This document shows positions 13,650 through 26,337 of a stretch of 64,000 bases of DNA, one piece after another; position 1 is the stretch's first letter, and every line of letters starts with the position of its first letter. The translations under genes were made by a program, and so were the position numbers. The DNA is taken from positions 8,944,159 through 9,008,158 of the forward strand of contig OX155972.1 of the NCBI GenBank assembly GCA_944548615.1, in the 5' to 3' direction. The DNA comes from Micropterix aruncella. Its lineage: Eukaryota > Arthropoda > Insecta > Lepidoptera > Micropterigidae. A model generated the notes under the pieces. That model saw only the letters and a program-made list of their open reading frames with translations, did not search any database and was not told the DNA's origin.

Positions 13650-14026
13650 AACTGTACATATTACGAAACTAGTTTGGAAAGAAAATTCATCTCTTTGACA
13701 TACATATATGGTTTACCACCTTACTAGGGATCAATGAGGAATTAAGGGAATTATTCAGATATTATCATATGAAGTTAAAAATTTTACATTTTGGTTCAGT
13801 TTCAATGACAATGCCTTTTTATGGTAAACATAATCTGATTCTTCACCAAGGATTGGCTCCCGACGAGGGGACTCCTTAACGGTCAACAGCACAGACACGA
13901 AATATTGTATACGCATTCAAATATAGTTATAAGTTTCACCACAATCATATGGCTGCTGCACCCAGGGCTGGCTCGGGACAGCATTTTATCAAAAGCTTTT
14001 GTTTATAAATGAGCTTTTACTATTAA
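13650..14026 (+). repeat. Lepidopteran minisatellite repeat, split copy
   Basis: It carries TATTATCATATGAAGTT and CCGACGAGGGGACTCCTTAAC, the body and minisatellite of the element at 3142-3805. It is cut by the MITE at 14027-14680 and ends after it with CATTTGAAGTCGGTTAAAA (14687-14705). Confidence 0.6.
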
Positions 14027-14680
14027 CCCTTTATGAGTTGCTGCATAATTTCATGGCAGACCGCGGCAATTTATTGGAATTTCTTGCAATATCGCCGCGC
14101 TCGACAAAAAGTACTATAACTATGGAACTACTATATCAATAATAAAAAGAATAACTGCGTAATGATCGCATTGATATTTCGTATATAGAATATTAAAATC
14201 TCAGTTTGTGAAATAATTAGATAATTATGAATAATTATGAGAAAGTCGAAAAAGTTCGGCATTTCTAACTTGTACTTGTCTTACGGAAAAATACAGAACC
14301 CTATTTGGAAATTGTAAATACTACCTATCGTGATCTTTATTAGATTCTCTATCAATAATAATATTTCGTTTTGCTTATTTACATACAAAAATATTTAGAT
14401 ATTAGCTCATAAATACCAATAAAAATTTTGATGATTTCTCGAAGAAAAAAAATATGTTAGAAAATGGAAGTTTGCCAGAAATATCCAAATGACGCGCGAA
14501 CTTATTCTAGCGTCCGTCTATGTATCTATGGTAATAAGAGATATTTGGTATGGATTTTAGGATGCGTTCTAATTAGAAAATAATATTACTATGCGCTCCG
14601 GGAGCAAGCCAATATTCGTCGTTACGTAATCAACGGTGTTCTGATATGCAAACAAATTTGGTCGTTACGTAGCCAAAGGG
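14027..14680. mobile_element. MITE with CCCTTTG/CAAAGGG ends (copy 2)
   Basis: A copy of the MITE at 1559-2226. The context reads ATTAA-CCCTTT…AAAGGG-TTAT, so the flanks are TTAA-like on both sides, as expected for piggyBac-type insertion with one changed base. It sits inside the minisatellite repeat that starts at 13650. Confidence 0.7.
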
Positions 14681-14705
14681 TTATTTCATTTGAAGTCGGT
14701 TAAAA

Positions 14706-15889
14706 AAAGTTTATTCGGGTAAGAACGATTTTGTGAAAGACTGTATTACTTAGGTAACAATCTATTACAGTATATTACTGTACTTACATAATATTTGCTA
14801 ATACATACTCAGGTATGAATATTGAGTAACTCTTGGTTTTAATTAGAGACGTCATTAGGGGACGTTACGTGGAATGACGGCGGATTCCACGTGCTGCGTA
14901 ACTTTTAATTAATGTCTGTTGCAGCGGAGTATACAGAAGCGGTTAACGGTGTCTCTCATAAGGGCAGCACATCCACTAAACAAACTCATTAGGAGCATAA
15001 CGAGGCAGGTCCCACCCCCTACACTCCCCCTTAACTAAGTGCGAGCGAGAGAGGGAGAGGCCTGCCGCAGTGGGTCTCTTTCGACTGTTGAGATTATATC
15101 GTTATGCGGATGAACTTACGCTAAGAGGTACACACAGCAACAGATACAACTAAGAGATACAACTAGCAAAATAGTGCAAGAGATAGACGCTAAGAGATAT
15201 AGACGCTAAGAGATACAACTAGCAAAATAGTGCAAATACATCAACGGTTAAGGCAACATGAGACCTTAGAAAAATATCCGAAACACGCGAAAAAATAGGC
15301 GGAGTCAATTTTGTAGGGTTTGACCAATAAAAATCCAGCGTTGACAAAGCGTCAAGCGCAGATTCCACGTCCGCTAGCGCCGGGAACCAGACGCATACTA
15401 AACGGTCAATCGCAGCGCTAGCACAGAATAACTATCTTAACGTGATGGTGGTATAAGGGTGTTAATGGCGAAGTATATTTAGCGTAGAGCGCTCTCACGT
15501 TTTAAATAATTGTAATTAATTTAGGGCCTAAATAAAAATGTGGCTAAGTGCTGCCCTAGAGAATTAACCAGTCAATATTACGAAATTATAATAAAACACA
15601 CTCACCGCTTACATTGTATAGGAGTAAACGCACCTGAAAGTTTTCAAAGACAGCTTAAAGCCTTAATATCCAAGGCAATGAGCATTTTTTTGAGTCCAAA
15701 ATTTAAATTGGTTCTTAATCGAGGGATTCACTTACAAACTTTTTTTAATTAACGCTTATATTTTTCAAAAAACTCATAAAACTAAAATTCCTCAGATATG
15801 GTCGTTCCCTGGTATCATGTCGCCTTAAGATTGCAATGATATCAAAATTAAATTATCAATCAGCAGAACGACTTTGAAAAAAAAACTAT
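14706..15889. other. Unassigned stretch with hairpin
   Basis: No gene recognised. A hairpin ACGTGGAAT…ATTCCACGT lies at about 14867-14892, and the phrase GCTAAGAGATA…CTAGCAAAATAGTGCAA is repeated in tandem at 15140-15240. Confidence 0.45.
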
Positions 15890-16540
15890 CGTGTCACCCC
15901 AAGACTTGTTTCATCTGAATATTTATTTCATAAATAAAGTCGATGAGCAGTGGGCGAAAATTACTGTTAATATGCGACGCAACGCAATGACGATTTAAAA
16001 TTCGAACGCAAGTCATCTCATTCAATTTAAAAAACTAATTGCAAACTTGAATTCTAGTTTCGAACAATCCACGCATCGCAATCGTCGTCTTCTTTAAGCG
16101 CCTTACTATTTAGTAGATGTATGGTAGACTTTAAATATTATTTGTGTCGCTTGGATATGAGGTATTCCAACCAAAACGTCACAACGTAATTTCGAAATTG
16201 TCCAATATTTCGAAATTGAAATACTTTAATTTCGAAATGTTGGACTTAGAGACTTGAAATTCTGTACACAGTTGCCTTGTTTGGCCGATTTCAATTACAT
16301 TCTTTTCAACTCTTGCCATGGCCGAATGATGCCTGCATGCCAAATTTCACCACAATCGGATGAAGCGTTTGGACGCTATCGTAGAGAAATACACACCCAC
16401 GCACGCATACACACACACACAGGCAGATTACACACAGATACACAGACAGACTTTAGTCTGAAAATGGTCTTAATCATCTCGGGGGAGGAGGTCAAAATGT
16501 ATGGTCAACACGGTTTTTTAGGTTATATTGTCTTGTAAAC
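15890..16540 (+). repeat. Dispersed repeat with CA microsatellite
   Basis: It shares GTGTCACCCCAAGACTTG, TTTCATAAATAAAGTCGATG, the block CTTGCCATGGCCGAATGATG, and a (CA)n run with the element at 7905-8876. Confidence 0.6.
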
Positions 16541-16860
16541 ACATTGTGATAAGAAATTGGCAATGGATTCGAGTTGTTTCTTCTCCCTGATATTATTCTC
16601 TCTAGACGTCTATAATTGCTAAAACTGAAAGTACGTCTTCCTCGTCGAAACTCATGTTGATATCTACACAAAATGTTTGTTAAAACATGAAACATTTATA
16701 TACGCAGGAGACAGATTGTGTATGAAAACAATTGTTTTTGTGTAATGTCTTTTGTGTATTGTTTAGAAAAAACACGCGCAGGAGACCCGACTTATAATGA
16801 ACCTTGATTTCAAAGTAGCCAGTATTAAGAATCGGCAATTTCATAGGTAAGGCCCTAATA

Positions 16861-17723
16861 GAGTTGTCAACGACAACGGGCGAACCCGTCACCTAAGGAA
16901 GTTTTAACGTTTAGTCGTTCTATCTCCCTTGATGTGAGCGCAAAAGACTTGGACAAAACAGTCCACCGTCAAGCTCCGCCACAAGCCAGTAAGAGGCCAA
17001 CGCCTTAACCGCGAGATAACCGGGTGTGTTACCTAGCGGGCTTTCACTCACGCCCTTGCTTCCAATTGTGACCAGATTACTCCGGTCTCTCGATTGGTTA
17101 CGAGTTCGAGGTCGCTTGCGCGGTCCTCTGCCTTACTTATTTATTTATTTATTTAAAAATTAATTACTATAAAACATTGATTAGCTTTCAAAAATAACAG
17201 GAACCGAATGGCAAAACCTTAACCTTTTGCTTATTTGTTTCTGTCACCCAACTGGGACTAGCCCGTTCTAGGGTGGACAGGATGAAGCGGTGAAACGGTG
17301 TATACCGAATCTATCGCGGACCACGGCATCCTTTGCCCGGCTGTTCGCTCAGGATCGGGTAGCCGATGGTCGTTTCAAGGGCAGTCGCCGCAAGGTCCGC
17401 AACCAAACCCGCTCTATAGAAAAGAGTACTGCTTCCAGACTCCCCCGACTGTTAGTCAGAGTGCACAATCGATTGGCGGACGCCGCACGGTGCGCAGACC
17501 GTCCAGGAGCGCCAGAAGTTTGAATCCTAGGGGAAACTAGCCCTACGGCCAGAGTCCTGCCCAGGCTCGCACTTCATGCGTGGAGGCCGCCGGATAGGTG
17601 TTGACCCGTGAGTGTGACCAACCCTGAACAGAATGGGTCTTCGTGGCTAACTGAGTGTGACCAACCCTGAACAGAATGGGTCTTCGTGGCTAACTCAGCA
17701 AGGGCCCATTAGCTCCCTATATT
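16861..17723 (-). mobile_element. 660-bp retroposon, copy 2, with nested LINE
   Basis: An exact 18 bp target-site duplication, ATAGGTAAGGCCCTAATA, lies at 16843-16860 and 17724-17741. The element lies on the minus strand, with its 3' UUCG-loop hairpin near 16880. It is longer than its relatives because a LINE 3' end is inserted at 17131-17281, and because a ~47 bp piece (GAGTGTGACCAACCCTGAAC…GTGGCTAACT) is duplicated in tandem at 17609-17697. Confidence 0.85.
17131..17281 (-). mobile_element. LINE 3' end nested in retroposon copy 2
   Basis: An inverted copy of the LINE 3' end at 6917-7075, starting with a (TTTA)n tail. It interrupts GGTCCTCTCCCTTACGAAGC of the retroposon between CCTTAC and GAAGC, with a few bases altered at the join. 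Confidence 0.75.
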
Positions 17724-17741
17724 ATAGGTAAGGCCCTAATA

Positions 17742-18089
17742 TTATTTCGCCTTATTTATTCCAGAGACAGTCGACGCGGTGCGTAAAGAGAAGAAGATGA
17801 GGAATGTTCATTAAGGCAACTCGCCGCTGTCGCTAGATATATTATATTAAGGCTTAGCAAGAGGCCCGTAACACGAGTCATTAAGGCGGCGTCGCAGCAG
17901 ATGGCGACAAGAGAAGGTATCCTATTATATCATGCCGCTGTATCACAGCTTGCTTCCAAATTAAGCAGGCTGACACGGTCTATTAAAGATTATCTATCTT
18001 CCCGATTAGTCACGTCACAAACATCAATTTTACTTTAAAATTTAGCATTTTACTTTGAAAATGCGTCCACAATACTTTACTGGCAAGGA
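17742..18089. other. Unassigned stretch
   Basis: TTATTTATTCCAG at 17754 could be a splice acceptor, followed by a 16-codon frame ending ATTCATTAA-like near 17812, but this is too short to call. CATTAAGGC phrases repeat at 17810 and 17878. Confidence 0.3.
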
Positions 18090-18545
18090 GACATTTTTAT
18101 ATATTAGTTTTAAACTGTTCAATGCTTTGCCGTCATCGACGAGAAAACTTGAGATGGCAGCATATAAAATCAGTTAGTCAAACATGCCCTTTACAAACTG
18201 GACGACTTTTATGATATTGCGTCCACAATTGCTTGATTATGAATAACCATATTATGACTATACTTTCGCACTAAGTTTTAGATTTTATTGACGTTGTTTT
18301 TAATTACTCATGTTTCAGATTTTTCTTTTTCATTGTATTGCATATTATTTATTGTTTGATTATTGATTATTTTGTAAATTTGACTATTTTTAAGTAATCA
18401 CCTCTGATTACAATTATTTTTTTTTCCTTTTAATTAATCAAAGCGGTTTTATCATCCGGTAAATTATGATTGAAAAATTTGACATGTTCCTCAGTATTGT
18501 GAAATGCTTTTATGGAATGAATAAATGATGATGATGATGATGATT
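18090..18545 (+). pseudogene. LINE ORF end and 3' UTR with (GAT)n tail
   Basis: A frame reading LFNALPSSTRKLEMAAYKIS at about 18113-18178 resembles the last residues of a LINE ORF2. An AT-rich 3' UTR follows, ending in ATGAATAAATGATGATGATG. A 5'-truncated dead copy; clade not determined. Confidence 0.55.
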
Positions 18546-21457
18546 TCGATGTTGTTCTATAAAAGAAGCTATTGTCTAGTATACTGTGCTAAACAATGAT
18601 AAGGGCCTAGATAGGCCTTTCATGCACGAAAATGACCACTTCAATACCAATACGGATCGCCGCCAGTAGTAGTGAATATTAGCTTGCTACTCTCTCGCAT
18701 ACTGTATAATGTATTGCTCTCTATCTCTCTCTCTCTCTATCACATGTTTTACGCGCAACGAATATGACCCAACTTATTTGTACCTGAGGGCATATCTAGG
18801 CCTTGATATCGATGTTAGTAAAGGACTTAATTTTCCAAAATCAGATGTGCGTTCGAGACCTCCCCCCAAGTACCTATCTATGTCCGAACGGTGATAAACG
18901 CGTGAATTATAGTGAGCCAGCGATAACAAATCAGCGGAGTCAAGAGTAAACATGAGCAAATCAAAGCGGCCCGCGAATCGGATCCCATAAATTACTGTCA
19001 GGGAGTCCGGCCAGATGGGCGGTGAACGTGCAGCGAAGGGTGGGAGGGTGGAGGAGGGAGGGGGCGGAAGGGGCAGGGAGGGTGTCGAAGCGGAAGTCAC
19101 GATTACCCAGCATCAACGGAAGTATCTTTTCTTTGACGTTGCCTGGAACCAGTGCCGGATTAATCAATATGCCAGGTAGGCACCGGTCCATCGACCCACG
19201 CCTTTTATTGGCCCCGCGGCAAGGAACTATTATATCCATATTTTTTAAAAATGGTTTCTAATAGATAGAAAAAAACGATTGTTTAACCCCAACATTTTCC
19301 CGTCAAGCAGAACCCTCCCCCCCCCCCCCCTTCCCTCCCAGCGCCAATTTTCTTCGTTTTGTTGCCAATTGTTTTGCGTAATATTACCAAAAGAAACAGA
19401 AAAAATCCCGACTGCTTGAACATTGCTTAAGTATTAGCTATTGCTGGAGCCACGCTTTCTTAAGGAGTGCTCAAGCAATCGACTATAAAGACGGGTATTA
19501 GCTAGGGATGTATATCGATGTCCGATATATCGAAAACATCGATGGTTAGGAATCGATTTTCGATGTTTTTTATATCGATGGTGCCTGTCGTGAACCGACC
19601 CTTAACTTCAACGAATTTACTCGCGACACTCAAATTTTCCAGATAGACTCACAGCGTTAATAGAATATCTCCAACAATACGATTGATAAAAACATTGATA
19701 TTCACATAAACTGAAGACAGACTGTGACGAACTAGTCGTCACGTATTTAGGTTTATAATATGCAAACCCTAAAACACCATATAATTAATAATAAAACTGT
19801 AATTTCAAACAAGCTCTCACTTAAGACATCATCAATCGTACGCTATAGCACGATATTAAGTCGATTGTAAAAGGATCCCTAGTTAAAAATCGACCGGAAC
19901 GACATCGATTGCCAGTCGAATAAAATATATTCGGCTTCGGGTGGATTCCGACGGAGGCGGATGGGGCGACGGCACCTCGGCCGAAAGGCCGAGGTCGCCA
20001 TTAGATCTGCTACCCGCTAGATCACACCAGCAAACCACATTTTATAAAGTCTTGAAAGATAGTAAAATATATCCGTCGCCACCAAACGACAATAAAGCCA
20101 GTGGGATTCGCGCCGCCCAGATCCGGAAACCCAGTATCCCAGGACGCCGACAAAACCTTACCAGGCGAGTCTCTCTCCCAGTAATTCTTATGTAAATTAT
20201 AAAGTTTCTAAAGTCATCCTATTTTTATATCCAACGGATCGCCTCCTAAAGGCGACCGTCTCGTGCGAAGGCGATAACTAGAAATCGTAGATTCAAGCTA
20301 TAGTTAATTTCTGTTCCCCGTGATCACTGTACACGCATCCAGGGTTCAGCGAATATTTTCCATCCCGAAAACCACTAGAATCGGAATAAAATGAATATTA
20401 CATCGCACGCCTGAAGCGTCAGGTAGATCGCGCGCCACCCGCGCGAGCACGCAGGGTTCGTTGGACAATTCCCTATAATCACCCCTTTAGCATAACTAGG
20501 GATTTAAAAAACCCATTAGTCAAGGTTCGGTAGCGGCATTTACAGGGGACGACCCCCCAAAAAGGGAATCGTCACTTCACCCCATCCATTCCTACCTACC
20601 TAACAATTACCCGCAGGTCAGAATTCCCATTTTCCTCCTGAACGACCATTACAGCGAGTTATGCAAATCCTCCAAGTAATATAAATAAAATACTCTAGGA
20701 TACTCATTTGTAAACATATAATATCCGAATAAATATCATGTATGTAGCGCAGTACATCTTTTCAATCATAAATAAAAGAACTCGGGATTCAAGGGCGGGG
20801 CCCATGGTAAATTCTGATTAAAACAGAGGGATAAGATTCCCCTGCTCATCTGAGAGAGATAGGTACTCCTCCGACGTGAAGCGGGCGGTAAAATCCGCCG
20901 CTGTGAGATTGCTGCTTCCGCTGAGATTCTCCTGCATTTCGGTAAGACAGGTAACAGGTTATATATTTAAATTAGTTTAGAAACATTTCACGGTAAATCC
21001 AAGGTCGTCCTTTCCCACGGGAAAGCCCTCATTTCTGCGCGCGAGGCGAAATCAGGGTATGACCCACGCCCAGTGCCGAGTCTAGCACGGAGCGCCCTGG
21101 CCCGCGTCCGCACCCCTCTCTGCGTCCACAGGATAGACGGCGTCCTGGTTCTGCGTTCTGATAATGCCCCGAATAGCCACTTCCTGGAGCCGGGATGGCG
21201 CCCACTTATCTATAGTATCAAAATTAGCACTTTCATCTTTTTGTCGGCGTTCTAGACACATTGTTTTTCAGATTTTTCAATATTACTTATTTAGGAATAT
21301 GAAAGGTTAAACGGGCAACGTTACAAGACTAATATTATACGCCTTCAGGGGAGATGCTTTCAGGAAGCTTTTTAAACTTAATTTTGAGGCTGTTTCGCAA
21401 GACGAACTCGGGCGTACATTTATCTAAAGTACGAGCCAAAGGAACCTCCTATAGGAC
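18546..21457. other. Unassigned 2.9-kb region
   Basis: This is the longest part without a repeat I can name. It holds a (CT)n run at 18719-18738, a C-run at 19319-19331, a cluster of ATCGAT words at 19510-19575, a hairpin GTGACGA/TCGTCAC near 19727, and a 9-bp stem with GAAA loop at 19974-19995. Open frames such as 19941-20195 and 18774-19100 (minus) match no family I know. GC-rich blocks at 19940-20160 and 20990-21200 might be a retroelement UTR or a promoter region, but nothing proves it. Confidence 0.4.
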
Positions 21458-21730
21458 CCCCGTCCTATAGGAAGCAGTACTGCTTCCAGAATCCCCCGAC
21501 TGTTAGTCGATTGCACAATCGATTGGCTAACGCCGCACGGTGCGCAGAGCGTCCAGGAGCGCCACAAGATTGATTCCTAAGGAAAACTTGCCCTAAGGCT
21601 AGAGTTCTGCCCGGGCTCGCGCTTCATGCGTGGAGGCCGCCGGAGGATGGGTGTTGAACCGTGAGTGTGACCAACCCTGAACAAAAGGGTCTTCGTGGCC
21701 AACTCAGCAAGGGCTTATTAGCCCCCGATG
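21458..21730 (-). mobile_element. 660-bp retroposon, partial copy 3
   Basis: Only the 5' part of the retroposon is present (minus strand), from GGACTATAGG-type sequence to the terminus at AAGGGCTTATTAGCCCC. It is part of a ~400 bp segment also found at 25869-26270, including the same downstream flank, so it arose by duplication of that locus rather than by separate insertion. Confidence 0.8.
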
Positions 21731-24094
21731 AATACAGACAGTCAGACAAACAGACACACAGACCGACTACCATCTGGAAATGGTCTTAACCCTCCAACCG
21801 CGGGAGACGCTAACTGAGCGTTCGGCTCATTCAATACGATTCTGTTGAGTACGATATTATCGTTCCGATGGGGTAATAAACCGAGCTGTCAACAAGGATC
21901 CGGCTAACGTCGATATTGCTTATCGATGAATTAAGCTTGCTCGATGAAACAGTATTATACATCAGCATTTATTATAGTACCGATTGCTATATTTATTAAT
22001 ATTTTCGGTTCAAGTATTATTTTAGAATTAGAGTAATTATATAATGACCTAATTATGTGATGTGAGTTATTAAATGAGTACTTAATAGATAACTGATAAT
22101 CATAGCATGGCATATCATAGGTCATTATTAATTTCTAAACAGTCATTAGTAAAATGTTATCGTGGCAATTTGTAATAATGAGTCCCACATATGTATGTAT
22201 ATCATAAAATGCTGCGCGGATAAAACGTCATTACTTGCCTATCAGTTGAGCAATGGAGACCATATTTTCTAACCTGGAGCTATCGAAGTTGAAGGGTGAT
22301 ATTAACATGCAGAATCGGTGCTTTATACATAGCATTTTGTCATTTTTTGACGAACTGAAAAGTGGCCCGACAAAAGTTTAGATGCTCAATTTCAATAATA
22401 TAATAATCTGATAGATAATCTGCGAAGGTTATGACACGCATCCCTACTAGCAGGTATTAAAAGGGGCGGGCCGACATAAAGATTTATTGCCTCATCGGAA
22501 CGTTCCTTTGGCCCGTTCTATAGTACTTAACAACCCCAGTCGACCAGACCTTTATAACCCATACACTAACTAACCCCTATACGACCCGCTAACGAGGTTT
22601 TGTAATTTAATGCTGTCCAACGTTGAATTGTCCAAATACGGCCCTGGTGGCGCTCCGGGGTCGGAAGCGCGGTTGTCGAACAAGTAGGTAAGCATCGTTC
22701 TGTGGCCAATCATGAATTATGTATGGGAGCGGCGAGGAGCAGATAGCGAGAGCAACCATTGTTAGGGTTCTTCCGTTTTCAGGCCCCATTTGAAAGGCAG
22801 ATCATCGCTTTACCGACAATTGCATTATTTATGCACTGGCAGAGAATAACACCCTGTGTCGTTTCCGTTAACTTTGGAAAACTGACGCACGGTGTCATCG
22901 GCATAAAATAGGCTGATACTTTGCGTGAAGGCATGAAGCGATATTGTATCGTATAAGAATACGATATTGTATCAACAATCACTTTTTTGTTCATGTGGCG
23001 CGTTATCGATAAGAGTTTTTTAGGTATCAGGATTATTCCTCGAGTTTTCTGTCCTAATAATATAATATTTTTTTAGTGCATGGTGTGCTTTCTTTTTTAC
23101 ACACCATGCACTCCCACATTGTACACCATGCACACCATGCACTTTAACATCCGATTTTAAAATGCATGGTGTGCATCACCACTATCCAACAAGATCCCGA
23201 AGCATGTGACGTTCTGTGAGTCATGCACTATGGTGAGAGTTTCCCTTTACTTCTACCAAATTTCAACTCAATCGGTTCAATGGCTCGGCAGTTATCGTGA
23301 GAGATTGCATACAGGCAGACAGACATTTCTCTGAAAATGTTCCTAATCATATTGGTGGACCTTAAAATGGATATATCCGTCGTATCGTTATCTAAACATT
23401 TTTTTCCGCTCTATCGCAATACTTTACTTTCCCTACCAGTGGTAGCCGGAAAAGTAATGTAATGTTCAAGTTTAGATTATGATAAAGCGTAACCTTCTAC
23501 ACCAGGTAGGTACATGACACTTGTATAATCCCAAAATATAAATCCATTTGCAATAGTGTATACCTAGTGTGAACTATTTCAGACATCGGTAGTGAATATC
23601 GCTGCGAGATGAGTCAAAATAAGTATTACCTGCCCCGTCGCGAAGGGAGGGGGTAAGTAGGCGGGGCCTAAAACTCAGATACGGTTTATTTTTTATATAG
23701 TACGTCGCCCAAAACGAGCCTTACTATTTTAGGTATACGCTGCGAGTCCCAGATCATTAATGATTAAAAAACACACAAGTGGCTTCTTAAATAACTGCAT
23801 TACAATCTGTGCAAGTTTGAACTTATCTAATTTGCTTATTTTCTTGTAAATAACTTGAGGAAAACCAGTAAAACAACCTTTAAATATAACAAATCTGCAC
23901 AGTAAGACGCAAAATCTATTTTCGGAACATTGCTAAATCGCAAGATTATTAAACTAGTTACTAGATGTCTAGTTTAGATTTTTGAATAATACAACCGAAA
24001 AAATCCTAGAATTCATCAAAAATCACGAAAAAATCCGCCATACATTTTTAGCCATACAGTCGGAGAGGCTAGCTTACGTCTCCGGTCCAGCGAT
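21731..24094. other. Unassigned region with short repeats
   Basis: No gene recognised. 21731-21860 is the flank shared with 26134-26270. At 23076-23175 the word TGCATGGTGTG and its reverse complement occur five times. 23230-23465 is a diverged copy of the dispersed repeat ending in CTTTCCCTACCAGTGG…AAAAGTAATG. Confidence 0.45.
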
Positions 24095-24690
24095 ATAGTA
24101 AAAGTACTATAACTATGGAACTACTATAGCAATCATAAAAAGAAAAACCGTGCATTGATCGCACTGAAATTTCGTATCCAAAATATTGAAATCTCATTTT
24201 GTAAAACACTTAGATAGTTATGAATAAATATGAGAAATTCGAAAAAGTCAAAAAAACTCGGCATTTCTAACTTGTACTTGTCTTACGGAAAAATACGGAA
24301 CCCTATTTAGAAATTGTAAATACTAACATAATCTTTATTAGATTCTGTATGAAAAATAATATTTTGTTTTGCTTATTTACATACAAAAATATTTAGATAT
24401 ATATAGCTCATAAAAACCAATAAAAATTTTGATGATTTCTCGAAAAAAAAATATGATGTTTGACAATGGAATTTTACCAGAAATATCCTGCGAAATGACG
24501 CGCGAAATTATTCTAGCGGCCGTCTATATATCTATGGTAATAATGAAATATTTGGAATGGATTTTAGGATGCGTTCGAATTAGAAAATAATATTACTGTG
24601 CGCTCCGGGAGCAAGCCGCCAATATTGGTCGTTACGGAGTCAACGGTATTCTGATGTGCAACCAAATTTGGTCGTTACGTAGCCGAAGGG
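24095..24690. mobile_element. MITE with CCCTTCG ends (copy 3, left end missing)
   Basis: It matches the interior of 1559-2226 from AAAAGTACTATAACTATGG onward and ends GTAGCCGAAGGG. The left terminus is replaced by other sequence. Confidence 0.65.
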
Positions 24691-25059
24691 TGCGAGTTCT
24701 ACGAATCGTCATATTTGGCTCGAATTGATCTGTGGAACGAACTTAGGTATATATACAACTTTTCTTGTAAGTAATAACTATCTTATAAGTAAGTGTAAGT
24801 GTGTAAGTAAAAGCACACACTTCGCAAGCGATCTGTTTTCTGGAGGATTGGCTCTATGACTTCAAGAGAGCATCTGTGATCTTTTTAACCTTTACTCGTA
24901 AAAATCTTTACAACCGCTGAAGACTACGAAAACCGGCACAGACACGTTTGCTAACTTCATTATTCAACGACTGCTAAGAGATACCAACGATTATAATACC
25001 TATCCGAATACTGAACATGCTAAGACGCCTTTATCTGGTGAAAATAAAAAAAAATAGGT

Positions 25060-25505
25060 TGTGTCACCCCCAAAATATTCCTTTGTTACTTACAAAGGAC
25101 GCCTTTCATCCGAATATTAATTTCATAAAAAATCGACGCTCGCTCGGACGAACCCGGCTGGGTTTCATTACAACCGCCTTGTGCGGCACAGTTCGTTTCT
25201 CGGTTAAGGGTGGGGTGGGGCAAGCGTCAACAGATGGCTTTAATATTTGATTAAAATGTATGGTGGAACCTTATTAATGTAGCTTGTGTATGAGATATTC
25301 CAACCAAAATTTCACAAGACATCTGTTTACTAAATTTCAAGTCTTTAATTCTAATATTTCGAGATTGAAATATGACTAGTGCGCCCCCTGGTGGACCAAT
25401 TTTAACCACAAATTTTTCAACTCTTGCTATAAGCAAATGATGGCGGCATGCTAACTTGCAGCTCAATCGGATTAAGAGTTTGGGCGCTATTGTTGGTGAA
25501 TAGAC
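25060..25505 (+). repeat. Dispersed repeat, copy cut by retroposon
   Basis: It begins GTGTCACCCCCAAAATATTC and runs to GGCGCTATTGTTGGTGAATA, where the retroposon at 25506-26133 is inserted. The microsatellite (CAGACAG…) and GGAAATGGTCTTAACC of the repeat continue at 26140-26200. Confidence 0.6.
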
Positions 25506-26133
25506 AACTAGAGCTATCAACTACAACGGGCGAACCCGTCACCTCAGGAAGTTTTAACGATATTTGATCGTTCTATCTCCCGTGAAGTGAGCGCAGAAGA
25601 CTTAGGGCAAAACAGTCCACCGTCAAGCTCCGCCACATCCCCGTAAGAGGCTAACGCCTTATCCGCGAGATAGCTAGGTATGTCGCCGAGAGGAAATACA
25701 CTCACGCCCTTACTTCCATTTGCGACCAGATTACTCCGGTCTCTCGACTGGTTACGAGTTCGGGGTCGCTTGCGCGGTCTTCTCCCTTACGAAGCGTTGA
25801 AACGGTGTTCACCCAGGATCGGGTAGCCGATGGTCGTTTCAAGAGCAGTCGCCGTAAGGTCAGCAACCACCCCCGTCCTATAGGAAGCAGTACTGCTTCC
25901 AGACTCCCCCGACTGTTAGTCGATTGCACAATCGATTGGCTTACGCCGCACGGTGCGCAGAGCGTCCAGGAGCGCCACAAGATTGATTCCTAAGGAAAAC
26001 TAGCCCTAAGGCTAGAGTTCTGCCCGGGCTCGCGCTTCATGCGTGGAGGCCGCCGGATGGGTGTCGACCCGTGAGTGTGACCAACCCTGAACAAAAGGGT
26101 CTTCGTGGCCAACTCAGCAAGGGCTTATTAGCC
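25506..26133 (-). mobile_element. 660-bp retroposon, copy 4
   Basis: A full-length copy on the minus strand. The 3' end is ACTAGAGCTATCAACTACAA (plus-strand reading) with the UUCG hairpin at about 25527-25540. The flanks TGGTGAATAGACA and GATGAATACAGACA look like a slightly changed target-site duplication within the dispersed repeat. Its open frames are chance frames. Confidence 0.8.
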
Positions 26134-26337
26134 CCCGATGAATACAGACAGTCAGACAAACAGACACACAGACCGACTACCATCTGGAAATGGTCTTAAC
26201 CCTCCAACCGCGGGAGACGCTAACTGAGCGTTCGGCTCATTCAATATGATTCTGTTGAGTACGATATTATTGCGTTGCATATAATTTCTGAGCGATTACT
26301 CCGCTATTACTCGGTCGAATCGTTGTCTATTAGCCGT

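Noticed and set aside
17754..17815. Terminal exon after TTATTTATTCCAG
   Set aside because: Only 16 codons, no family match, and CATTAAGGC phrases suggest a small repeat.
18774..19261. Proline-rich and basic frames on both strands
   Set aside because: They overlap on opposite strands over a simple GGAGGG/CCCTCC-rich stretch with no splice signals or known domain.
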